Assembly: GCA_920105625.2 (NCBI GenBank)
Contig: OV050031.1
Coordinates: 215,009,194-215,073,193 of the forward strand
Reading direction: 5' to 3'
DNA length: 64,000 bases
From: Clusia tigrina
Lineage: Eukaryota; Arthropoda; Insecta; Diptera; Clusiidae
Position 1 is the stretch's first letter, and each line of letters begins with the position of its first letter. The notes beneath the pieces are model-generated. The model searched no databases, had not been told where the DNA came from, and saw nothing but the letters and a program-made list of their open reading frames with translations. Positions 33,131 through 44,165 of this stretch are shown here, one piece after another. Made by a program: the position numbers and the translations under genes.

Positions 33131-35399
33131 CACATGGGTGAGCCAAGCTTTTATTTGAGTAGAGAAAAGCGTCTGAGTGTCTTCAGCTTGGTGATGGCTA
33201 GAGCGATCTCTGTTTCAAACATTAGCAAGACACACAGGCTCTAAGTGACGCGACCTGGGTAGCTATCTCAGTATCCGCTGGAGCTAAGTCAGTGCAGCGA
33301 GACTTCCCTGACACTAAAAGGGTTGTGCGCAGGGTTTGGTACCCACCACGGGAAAATCAATTTCCTATGAAAAACTGTACGATGCCTCGAATGATACACC
33401 CCTCAACTGTTCATGCCATCTGATTTATTCCAGCACTTCAAAATGTGCCCAATATTTCTCAGTTGCAGAATCGAGTGTATAATCATGGGTTTATGTGGTT
33501 ATAAAGGAGGGGAGTATATGAATTATTGTCTATTTTGTGGGGACTGTGATGACTTCAGTGTCTTCTTTATATAGTTAAGCACTCGATTGACTCTGTATTT
33601 AGTTTAATTAGGACACAGTTTCACTCCCCTGCCATCATATCTTTCCACCTTCAAGTATATCCTTTCCCTCCACTATCACAAATGAGATCTTTTCTATGCC
33701 TGACAAGGGGATCATGCTCCAATGTCGTAGAGGCCAAATTATTTCAATAAATCAATTCTCATTTTCGCAGCACTCCAATCCATCTGCCGGCGAGAACGAC
33801 AGTGTGGAAATTGGTAAACAAGCAACATTCTTTCTCTCACAGCTTTGTGTATGTTGCAATAGCCTTCGGCCTGCAGCAGCGGCTACGGCAACAGTTATGC
33901 AATGGTGGCCGGAGTCGGGCAGAATGAACAAATGAAATTAGCAGCAATTGGTCACAAATGGCAGCGTATCTTGCCTCCATTCTGAGCAGTAAGACGCTTT
34001 ACACGACAAATAACATTACGCGCAGCACATGCAGCAGGTGAGTTGTGTGAGTAGGAAATTTAAATTGAATTGGGATTTCAGTTGTGAGATAATCGCATTG
34101 AAAGCATAAATCAATTACGTTAAACTAACTGTAACTGTAGACACACACTCAAACGCACACTCACACACGCATCTAGACATGCTCACGCTTACAGCATTCT
34201 TTCCATACCTATGCAGCAAATGTGCTGCACCAATAAACAATTTACTGACGTGTGCAATAAAACAAGTGCAAATTGCAAAATAATGGAAAAGGCAGGAAAA
34301 AAGTCCGACTCTAATTGAAAAATAAATTTACAAAAAAAGAAAAGCAAAACACAAACAACGTAAAAACAATATTGGAGAATTTTGTGGCAGCTACTGTTGC
34401 TATCACTGATGTTGTTACTGTGCTGCTGATGCTGGCTCTACGGCTGCTGTTAATGCTGTTTACATGTGTGGCAATTACTTCCTCAAATCTATTGCCCGCC
34501 GGCTCATATGGGAACCAGACACGAGCCCAGCACTCCAATGCAGCCAGCCTCCGACCATGTGGCCCTGCAATATACTCATAGGCTCCAGGCACACACGGCT
34601 CAGTACGCTGGCGGAGTGCACTGCAAGTGGCTCCTGGTCGATATCAAGGGAGCGCAGTATGCTCCCAGTATGCAGCGTGCGCCATTAGCAAACAATAAAC
34701 CACAACCAAATACAAATCGAAATTAGTTGCTTCTGAGGAGTGGGGTCCATAAACACATTGCTGATGCCCGCACGCTTCACTGAAGTACTCGTGTTAATTT
34801 ATTAAGGGACGCTGCGTAAGACAACATCGCAGTGTCTGTGTGAGCTGATGCCGGTTGCGTGTAGCCTTCAGCAGTGTGTATGCAGCACAAGGGAAACGCA
34901 TGCGTCAAATTAGTTGAAACAATCAATGCCGTTTGCTAATTCTGCGCTTAGGCAGCCGTGGTGCTATGATTGATTGATTGATTGATTGAGCTCTGTACTA
35001 GTCCGGCTGGAAGAGCGTGCATTCCCTTCACTGGGATTAATTAACATGCAGAGCTATCACTGGATTGACGTGCTTGCTGCAGTGCTGTGTTGTGGTGTGT
35101 TGTGGTGTCCGTAGGATGCGGAATATAAATGCATGATATCGGTATCAGTATTAATTCGATTAAGGCCGCGAACGATCTGTTAGTAAAGGGGGTTTTTGAG
35201 GAGTGTTAAGACTATTTTAAATTATGGGTGAAGAAAGTGTTTTATTAAACAAAATTATGTTATGTTGAGTTGTAAGTCTTTCCATGACATATTCCACAGT
35301 ATACTATATTTACAATATGTGTTAGATAATGAGGCAGACTGGAAGAATGGAGAGACTATAGCGAAAAGGGGTACGCCAATTTTAACCGATGGTTCCAAA
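33131..35399. other. No gene; unique island about 33700-35100 with an ATTG microsatellite
   Basis: From 33131 to 33690 the DNA is unrecognised. The island contains (ATTG)5 at about 34970-34988 and TTGTGGTGTG duplications near 35088-35106. Overlapping open frames at 34.3-34.7 kb on both strands lack domains. Confidence 0.35.
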
Positions 35400-35970
35400 A
35401 TGGAATTTGGAGTGGAAGCGGGAAGATTCTGAATCTCTAAATTGTCTACCATCCTTCTCAGGCGGAGCTTTTTCGAATCTTTGTGAATCTTAAAATTTTC
35501 TACTATCCCTCTCAAAACGGGGTATTTGCGAATCTTTCTGATTCTTAAAATTTTCTACTATCCTTCTCAAAAGGAGGTCTTTGCGAATCTTTCTGATTCT
35601 TAAAATTTTCTACTATCCTTCTCAAAAGGAGGTCTTTGCGAATCTTTGTGAATCTTAAAATTTTCTACTATCCTTCTCAAAAGGAGGTTTTTGCGAATCT
35701 TTGTGAATCTTGAAATTTTCTACTACCCTTCTCAAAAGGAGGTCTTTGCGAATCTTTGTGAATCTTAAAATTTCCTACTATCCCTCTCAAAACGGGGTAT
35801 TTGCGAATCTTTGTGAATCTTTAAATTTTCTACTATCCTTCTCAAAAGGAGGTCTTTGCGAATCTTTGTGAATCTTTAAATTTTCTACTATCCCTCTCAA
35901 AACGGGGCATTTGCGAATCTTTGTGGATCTTTAAATTTTCTACTATCCTTCTCAAAAGGTGGTCCTTGCG
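35400..35970. repeat. 55-bp tandem array, about ten units
   Basis: GCGAATCTTTGTGAATCTTA followed by AAATTTTCTACTATCCTTCT and CAAAAGGAGGTCTTT repeats with a 55-bp period (starts near 35474, 35529, 35584, 35639, 35694, 35749, 35804, 35859, 35914). Two unit types, AAAGGAGGTC and AAACGGGGTA, alternate irregularly. Confidence 0.95.
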
Positions 35971-36084
35971 CTGAAGGGGCGCAGGCTGAACAAAAATATC
36001 CATTTAACCCCGCCAGCCAAGGGTGGTAGATTCACCTTTTATCAGCTCCAAGCTGGTCAGCCTATGAAAGACGGAATTTAACTC

Positions 36085-36790
36085 ATACCAAACAGTAGTA
36101 TAGGGTCTTCCATATGGGTTCCGGAACACAGGAGCATTGAAGGCAATGAGAGGGCTAACGAGCCAGCACGAATAGGCTAATCGGAAACCGAAGAAGTGCT
36201 TTCCTATATGGACGTGGTTGCCCCTCTGACCGTTGCTAAGGTAAATATATATAATCACTTCCTACGCAAGGTTCAGGAGAGTTGGAGCAACTATGCTATA
36301 TGCTATATATATTCGAGAATGACGTTACTTTATTATAGTGCAGGAAGGACGTATTGTCTTCTTAGTAAGCCAAGATAAACCATTAGCAACCTTATAGCAG
36401 TCTGCAAGGGTCATTGGGCTATCGGAAAAAATGCAGAGACAATGGGCATTCCTTTCAATGCTCATTGCAGGACCTGCAAAGACCCAAAAGAGAGAGTGAT
36501 ACTGTCGTCCACTTTCTATGTGATTACCCAGCCCTCGCTCGTTTGAGACTCAAATATTTCAGAAGTAATTTTATATAGAGTCTGGGGCACAGCTCTAGTT
36601 TCTAACTTTCAGATCTAATCAAGTTTATAAACACCTCCGGCTGGTTGTATTTCCTATCAGAGTATATTACCATCTGTAGATCCATGAAGACATGGCATCA
36701 AAACGGCACTAGTGTTAATTGGAGATATTTTACCTTCCTATGAACCAATGAGGCAATATCGCTAAGTTCAATGCATAGTAAAATGGGAGA
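36085..36790 (+). mobile_element. I/R1-like family B, RNase H end and 3' region, copy 2
   Basis: GGGTTCCGGAACACAGGAGC at about 36115 corresponds to the GHR motif of copy 1. EEVLSYMDVVAPLTVAK and NHFLRKVQESWSN follow, then NAHCRTCKDPKERE-type residues (about 36455-36495). The 3' region is shared with 32.9-33.1 kb. Many positions align base for base with copy 1, and stops are in different places. Confidence 0.7.
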
Positions 36791-38867
36791 AATTGCTTCA
36801 TAGCAATTCAACTTATTAGTGAAAAAAGAAATCCTCACCCATTGGATCCTATTTCAAGTCGGAGCTGTTTCACCAGCCAACGACTGTTCATGTTACGCTA
36901 CTTCAATTAAAATTCCTTGGCTACGTGCAGCTGTAAATAACGCTGGCAGTGCCGAGCGTGTCCTCTGCCATCATAAATGTCTAGGAAAATTGTTGACAAA
37001 CAGGCATAAAAATGTGTACACCGGGGCTGTTGATTTTCACGCTCTGCCCCCGCAAGGCATGAACCGTTTAACAACGACAACACCAACAACAACGACAACA
37101 ACAACAACAACAGCAGCAGAAACAACACTTTCAGAAGCAGAAGCAGCAGTCTCATTTCCTTGTTGTGGCTGCCTCCCCTGCTACGGATTGTTAATTATTA
37201 ACTCAAGGTCATTAGAACGAGACCGAAGCAGGTGATTTCGCTTTGATTCGAGATTGCTTTTGCGATTGCGGAACGTGTTATCGTTACAAACAACAACGAC
37301 AACGGCTATACAATCATAACAACAGCAACCTCCGCCACTGCAACTGCTACGCTGCCGCTTTAGCGTAAACATAAACTCGACACATTTTACATGCAGCAAA
37401 TACCGTTGGTGGCACCGACCAACAACAGCAACAGCAGCACAGCGAACCGGCAGCGTTCTTGAACACTATTGACAGTTGTTTTGATTACGCGGCTATGCTT
37501 TGGTATGCCAGCAAGTGTCTGAGTACGCTTTGTGTGTATTTTGTTCAATCATCTATAATGCCGCTACTGCTGCTGCCTCTCGAAGGCGTCACAATGCAGC
37601 ACTTGATGTCTCAGCTGTCAGGCGGCCCTGCCTATACCGCTCGGCTGCTCTTCTGCTCGGTTTGGCGCTGCCTCCGGAGAATATCGGTCAATCATGCGGG
37701 GGCAACGCCCAAAAAGCACGCCACACAAATCTCCGCCAATGTTGCTTGAATGTGGAATGAGCTCCTCTGCAACAAGGCAAATTTAAATAAGTGCGTGTTG
37801 GCACCTTTAAATTTTGTGCTCGTACCTGCAACACCCATGAAGAGTGCGGCTGCTGTTGCTGCTGCTTATCAGACACAAATGCTGCACATGCCGTTGCAAT
37901 GCCATTTAAGCAAACAGTCTGGGTGGTGCAGCAGCTCAAACACAAACACACGAATGCACAGAGCTTCGACCGAAGCGAACCGAACCGGCTCCAAAGCAGA
38001 GTGCTCTGTTCGCATTAAATGGTAACTCAATTGCTAAGGGTTTATTATTGCCCTTTATAGCAACTTATTCAGAGTTAAGTAAAATATTGAGGATGGTGGA
38101 CTTATCCTAGGCCTCCATGGTTCTATGACGATGTCAGTTTGCGTTAATTTGGCATCACTACTTAAAGGTTCATTCAATTTTTTGTGGAGTTCTGTTATGT
38201 CCCTACAGTTGAATGCCACTTTGAAGTGTATTCCCTGGGGAGAACGGTCATAAAATTGCATACAAAATATACTCCAGATAGTTTGATGGGATACTCCTAA
38301 CTTATTTCCAGTTCTCTCTGGTGATGAAGTCGCAAAATCCAGAACAGTCGATCTGAGAAACTGAATTCGAATTAGTTTTCCCCTTTGTGTAAGATCAATA
38401 TATATCTTTCATTGATAATTACTACCAAAGTGAGGGAAGGGAGTGTGTACGCTGCGTATATCCACGGCTATCGCGCAAATGAACGATGCAGTTGTATAAA
38501 TACCGGATAACAAAAAACCGCTTTAAGGCCCCCAACTGTTTATAAATCTGATCATGACCTCTCAGTGGGCTCTATGCATTTACATAGTTATATACTGCAT
38601 ATCATTGTTAATGAACCTATCAGCAAATCCTTTTGAAAATAGCGCCTCTTTATAGTAAAAGTATTAGTGTTCCCATTAAAGCTTTATTATAATAAAGATC
38701 CTTCGAAAATAGCGTATCTTTAAAGTCTGCTAGTTCAATGCATTTATAACCCATCCCTTCAGGTATCCAAGAAAGGTGAAGAATAATTTCGTTTCCCATC
38801 TCATTAGCGAATAATTAGTGACTATCTTAGGTCCTCTGATCATCAAGTGATCTAGATATTGCTTAGC
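36791..38867. other. Unique opa-rich island (about 36800-38030), then AT-rich DNA
   Basis: CAACAACGACAACACCAACA-type triplets run from about 37067 to 37135, with more CAA/CAG clusters at 37290-37330 and 37420-37440. These produce open frames on both strands (for example 36819-37235), but no domain is seen. From 38030 to 38867 the sequence is AT-rich and unrecognised. Confidence 0.35.
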
Positions 38868-38966
38868 AATCGATATACTCGATTTATCGATATACTCGAT
38901 ATATCGGTATATTCGATATATCGATATACTCGATTTATCGATATACTTGATATATCGATATACTCA
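38868..38966. repeat. Self-complementary TCGATATA minisatellite
   Basis: Units of CGATATACTCGATTTAT and CGATATACTCGATATAT alternate for about 100 bp, with a 12-bp subperiod and a 48-bp higher period. Because the units are near-palindromic, the whole block can fold on itself. Confidence 0.9.
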
Positions 38967-40009
38967 GAAATGTAGCAGCATTTCTTTAAGAATAACACAA
39001 TCAATGCAGCTTCTCTCCAAAGGGACCATTGGTGGAACAATTTCTTCTACAAAGGATGGAGGCAACCCTCAAGGACCCAAATAAATATTTTTTCGATGAA
39101 ACTTGGGAAGCTTTTGTCTAGTTATTATTTAAGTCTTCGAGTTATAATGGTCAAGGACGACGTTTTACACAATTTTTTCCGATTATGAATTAAAACAAAT
39201 ATTTTTCATAAATTTTTAGGGATGCTTCTGGGTCCATCAGCAATTTGAAGGACCAAATTTTTGTTTGGAACTTTTTAGTAGCCCTGTAAGCACCTAAAAA
39301 TATATATAAAAGATATTAAAAATATATACACTAATTATATTAGATTTCTTCCACTCAACACCTGATATTTTTGTCTTCGTACAGAGTACTGTGAGACGAG
39401 ACGAAACGTGTTGCATGGCAATTAACAACGTGTGCTGAGAGTGATGCTGTGGCAACAGCCTCAACTGAGTTTCACCCGTACACAACGTTCGACATAAACG
39501 ATTGCATCACACTGGAAACGAGGCCTGCTACAAGCCGCACTGCATGAATTATGAGTTAATAGAAAAAGCGGAAAATTTAAAATTTAAGAAAACGGAGACA
39601 GCACAGACCAAACAACAACAGAATGATGGTAATGAAAAAAAGAGAGCATAATGCAGATCAGGCAGTTATGATAGCGCTATAAAATAATGGAAACATGCTG
39701 GTTCCATAAGAACACGCACACACGTACACATTAGAGATGGCGAAAACTAACTCTACATTTCTCTGGTAATCCTCGTTCTTTACTTACATAAGACACGAAT
39801 GTGGTCACAAGCAGTGCCCCTGATGGCCTTTGACCGTCAACTAAGTCAGCAAGAGAAGTAGTCGCCAATATAAGCATTGGAATCGATCAGAACGCTCGTT
39901 TGCTGGAGCTCCAATTAAAATGCAGTTTAACTGTTACCAATATTGTCTTTATTTGTTTCCAATATTCTGCATTATGGTGACTTTCTTTAATAGTGAAACG
40001 ATGACAAAT
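38967..40009. other. Non-coding; unique-looking from about 39380
   Basis: No gene is seen. TAGAGATGGCGAAAACTAAC near 39733 resembles TAGAGATGGCAAAAAGGGC near 51561, possibly the edge of a dispersed repeat. Confidence 0.35.
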
Positions 40010-41345
40010 TAACGATGATACGGTAAAGATACAAAAGTAAAGTAAGAAAGTAACGAAAACCAACTAACGGTAATAGAGAAACGATACCAAGTAACAAAGG
40101 ACAAAGTCACGTCAAGAAATTAGCGACGACAAAATTAAGTTAACGATATCAAATTAACGAGGACAAAGTAACGAGGAAAAAGTAAAGATACCAAAGTAGC
40201 AATAACAGAGTTACGTGGAAAAAGCAACGATAACAAATTCACGAGGACAAAGACATGTTGACAAAGTAACGACACAAAAATAACGATAACAAAATAACGA
40301 GGACAAAGGAACAACACTAAAGAAATAATAGAGAAGTAACGATCAAGAATAACGCTCCTAAAGTAACGTTAACAAATCATCATCATTGGCGAAGTGACGG
40401 TATCAATATAACGAAAAGAAAGAAGCGTTAACAAATTAATGAGGACCAAAGAAGGATAACAAAGTAAAATATTAAAATAACGATACCAAAAAAGGAACGA
40501 TAATAAAGTATCGATACCAAGAATCAAACGGCAAAGAAACATTATCAATTATCAACGACAAAGTAATGATACCAAAATAACGATACCAAAGAAGTAACGA
40601 TAATAAAGTATCGATATCCAGAAACAAACTGCAGAGGAACTTTAACAAATTATCAACAACAAAGTAATCATAAAAAAATAACGATTCTAAACTAACGCTG
40701 CCAACATAAGGATAAGAAATTTGCAAAGACAAATTCATGATATCAAAGTAACGATAGCAAAGTTACAATAGCAGAGTAGCGATGACAAAATAACGATAAC
40801 AAGTAACAAAGGGGAAAATAAAGTCAAAAAATTAAATACGGCAAAGTGAAAGTACTAAAGTAACGATATAACAAAGTAGGCTTATCAACTTAGCGAGGAC
40901 AAGCAACGAAACTAAAATATCGATGCCAAGGTAACGATACTAACGTAACGATATAAAAGTAATGATGCCAAAGTAACGATACAAAAGTAACGATACAAAA
41001 GTAACGATACAAAAGTAACGATACAAAAGTAACGATACAAAAGTAACGATACAAAAGTAACATTAGTAATTAGCGATAAAAATCTACGATTCGAAAGTAA
41101 CGTTAACAAATTAATGAGGAAAAAGTGACTATGCCAATGTAACTATAACAAAGAAACGATACCAAATTAATGAGGACAAAGCAACGATAGCAAATTGAAA
41201 TGAACAAGTAACGATAGCAAAGTAAGGATAGGAAAATAACGAAAAGAAAGTAACACTGCCTAAATAACGATAACAAAATAACGAGGATAAAGGAACGATA
41301 ACAAAATAACGGAGGCAAAGTAATGATACCAAAGTAACGATACCA
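40010..41345. repeat. Degenerate AAAGTAACGATA array of 15-18 bp units, 1.3 kb
   Basis: The array consists of AAAGTAACGATACCA, AAAATAACGAGGAC and related 14-18 bp units. It is irregular at both ends and perfect (15-bp AAAGTAACGATACAA, about five units) at 40985-41055. The minus-strand frames rich in LLYRYF and FVSLL come from the repeat. A GATAGATA/TGTGTG microsatellite (41346-41378) closes the array. Confidence 0.95.
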
Positions 41346-41904
41346 AGATAGATAGATGTGTATGTGTGTGTGTGTGTGCAACACTCCATATATAAAGGCA
41401 TCAAAATAATTAAAATTTACCGATGCAATCGACGGCGGTGATTGATTAAACATCGAGCCAGCTCCGGTTTATGGGAAAACGCTTAGGAAAATTGCCTGTG
41501 TTTGCTGCTGCCACTGCCCCTGCCTCTGTTTCTGCCTCCGCTGTGGTCACTGCCACTACAATCTATGCTATAACAGCTCACCCAGTCGTGTTGTTTTTGT
41601 TTTGTTGCACGTAACAAGTTTCACTTACAACCGAGCGCTGCTAGTGCGAAATATTATGCGATCGATTGCGTTTGATTGGGTGCCAGGGTTTTTTATGTTT
41701 CTTTTTTTAATAATCACTTAAATTAACGTGTTGAAAGATTTGCCGCACAGACTTCGAAGCACTCACATGTGCTTCGTAGTGCGAGTCTGGATATCGGATT
41801 GCATTATCAATAAATGCACTTTTCAATCTACGCAACGCTTTCAATCGTTGTTAATAGTTCAGCGAAGATAAGTGTTCGAAACTATCTCATCAGGGAGATG
41901 ACTG
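41346..41904. other. Short unique island
   Basis: After the (TG)n run at 41354-41378 the sequence looks single-copy up to the 12-bp array. No gene is recognised. Confidence 0.35.
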
Positions 41905-42160
41905 AGGGAGACCAAAAGGAAGCCCGAAAGGAAGACCAGAAGGAAGCCCAGAAGGAACCCCAGAAGGAAGCCCAGAAGAAAACCCAGAAGGAAGCCCAGG
42001 GGGAAGCCCAGACGGAAGTCCAGAAGGAAGGAGAGAAGGAAGCCCAGAAATGAAGCCCAGAAGGAAGCTCAGAAGGAAGCCCAGAAGGAAACCCAGAAGG
42101 AAGCGTAGAAGGAACCCCAGAAGGAAGCCCAGAGGAAAGCCTAGAAGGAAGCCTATAATG
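41905..42160. repeat. 12-bp GAAGGAAGCCCA array, about 21 units
   Basis: The unit GAAGGAAGCCCA with small substitutions repeats in register. In one plus-strand frame it reads KEAQKEAQ-type, open from 41814 to 42053, and the minus strand reads as Ser/Phe-rich. Both are repeat artefacts. Confidence 0.95.
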
Positions 42161-42279
42161 AAGTGTGATATATCCTAATCCTTCGATGGTACACGTTGCT
42201 GACATGAAGGGATAGAAATGGTCCTCTAGCTATAGAATTTTAGATGTGTGCCCTATCAACCGGACTTCTCTTATCATAG

Positions 42280-42650
42280 TGTGCAGGTCTCAAAGATAAT
42301 TTGTGCAGACTCCCTCATGAAAGTTCTTTTATAGTTGGTCCGATTGTCATCGGCTGGTTATCTTCGACCTTTCCCTATAAATTCCTCTAGTTGGGAAAGT
42401 CCAGAGCTATTAAATCTGGTGATGGATGCTCAGCCCAATGTATACCAATACTCTCTTCGAACAATGTCTCCATAAGTTCTCCAATCTACCTCTCACTGTG
42501 GCGCTCTCCTTGCGCTGACTATCACCATCCAACGTAAGAGAACTTTCTAGTCAGTGCTTGAACGGCGCCACACCGTGGTATTACAATGGGCCATTAGGTG
42601 TGCTCAAGTGTGCTTTTGGCAAACTAGGCGGCCACTCCTACCTACCTACC
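42280..42650 (+). mobile_element. I/R1-like non-LTR 3' end with CCTA tail
   Basis: Untranslated-tail features are visible: GTGGTATTACAATGGGCC (about 42572-42589), CAAGTGTGCTTTTGGCAAAC, then GGCGGCCACTCCTACCTACC and two more repeats. This is the same tail type as family A at 24.2 kb. The upstream part is too decayed to read as protein. Confidence 0.5.
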
Positions 42651-44165
42651 TATCCCTCGCTGTGGCAATGTTGCACCCTCATATTCGAACTAAATACACA
42701 TTTTAGTTAACCCCAAATCGTTCCAACAATATACGATCCCATTCAGTAATGAAGCAACAAAAAACTCTCTCATATCTGGGACTCAACATGGATGTGAACT
42801 TCGTTAGCATAACACTTGAGGATTCTCACTCTCCCTTTGGCCATCAATCAGCAACATCGGGAGTGTTTCAGCTGAGCTTCAGCTTTATCGACTGCAAGAT
42901 TCAATATTTTGTCCGGTTTCTAACTCTCACCTCATGCGAACTGTCTTCGATGTCCTCAGTCGTACTCTGGACCCACCTGTATGACTGTGGTCCAGTGTTA
43001 TTTTTTGTAATTTGATTAGTACTCTGGCGAATGATGTCTGCCTCCTCTATATCGTTTTCTTATGTTTTCTCCTTTGCTTAAGTACAGGAATTGGTTGCAG
43101 TACCTATTTCCTAGTTCTAGGAGAACACCATTCCTTCATTTATCGCTTGACCAAAGGTTTTGTGAAGGACCTTCCTTTGATTGTGCTTGTATATTGCATA
43201 CATGATTCGCTTTACGCGATAACGTAGTTGGCCCGTAATTTAGTATTTATCTTTGAAGAACTTCTAAGAGACAATGAATATGTTTACTAAGCTATTTTCG
43301 TTGTGGGATCATATTTTGTACTTCTCAATGAATCACAAATCACGACCATGGCAATGGGCTCATATGGTCACTAGACTCAACGATTGATTAGCCGCAAAAT
43401 CATGTACTTGGGCCGTAGCAAACTTCTTTGGAGCCTCATTCGCCAGTCATGTGATTAGAGACAGTACATTAAAGAAACTTCAAAGACCAACAGCGACTCT
43501 AACTGCAGTCTAATTCCAAACAGAGTCAGCTAAACCGAGCAAACACTTATGGTCCCAACTAACACTGATACAGATCAGTGGTTCTGTTCAATAACTGTTT
43601 CCAGGAGCAAGTACCTGTAGATGAATTATATGTATAAGGCACTTTTAAAAGGCACAGAGAAAGTCCATGGAGCTCTTTCCAGTTACCAAGCTACTATTTA
43701 AACTGATATTATTACTTCAATATTATATATTTCAATATACCATATTCAATTGCTACTTCAATATTGGACAAGGACGGACTGTAGAATACTGTTCTAGCTT
43801 TAGCATACAATGTTTAACTAATGAACCACTCTGGTCCATGTAAGACAGAGCGGAGCAGAGCAGCAGTGGTCCAACCTTTTCTTATTGCAGCCTTTTCATT
43901 GAGATATTTTTGACCACCAGATATCAGAGAAGCAAAGTGTGCGATAGAAATTTTATGATTAAAATGATGCTTCAGAACTGAACAAGATTTGTGTCTATTG
44001 CACAGAACATTTAATGTACGCCCCACAGTTTTCTCTAGCAATCCAAAGTTGACATACCATATATCATTAGCTCTCATCTTCAAACTATTGAAGCATGCTG
44101 GGAAAATCACTGCATACCCAAAATTGTAATCATCTGTCACATTGGATAGTTTCCAACATGGCATG
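42651..44165. other. Unrecognised; contains a 116-codon minus-strand open frame
   Basis: The frame at 43814-44164 (minus, starting MPCWKLSNVTDDYNFGY) is not low-complexity and has no competing repeat, but I recognise no domain in it and no splice context. It may be part of an unidentified transposon. From 42651 to 43813 several shorter frames also lack recognisable features. Confidence 0.25.

Noticed and set aside
33085..33365. Second primer-binding site (TGGCGACCCGTGGG) with a following leader
   Set aside because: The sequence lies within the 3' region shared by the two family B copies, and no LTR end precedes it, so the resemblance is probably accidental.
36819..37235. 138-codon frame with a poly-Thr run
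   Set aside because: The run is an ACA/CAA microsatellite in an opa-rich island, and the rest has no domain.
38868..38966. CRISPR-like regular repeats
   Set aside because: There are no spacers of constant length and the host is a eukaryote; this is a simple minisatellite. The other arrays in the window were rejected as CRISPR for the same reasons.
41103..41453. Minus-strand 116-codon hydrophobic protein
   Set aside because: It is the reverse reading of the AAAGTAACGATA array.
41882..42205. 107-codon minus-strand Ser/Phe-rich protein
   Set aside because: It is the reverse reading of the 12-bp GAAGGAAGCCCA array.
43814..44164. 116-codon minus-strand frame as a gene
   Set aside because: It is not low-complexity, but no homology, splice signal or neighbouring gene supports it. 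It is left as an unrecognised open frame.
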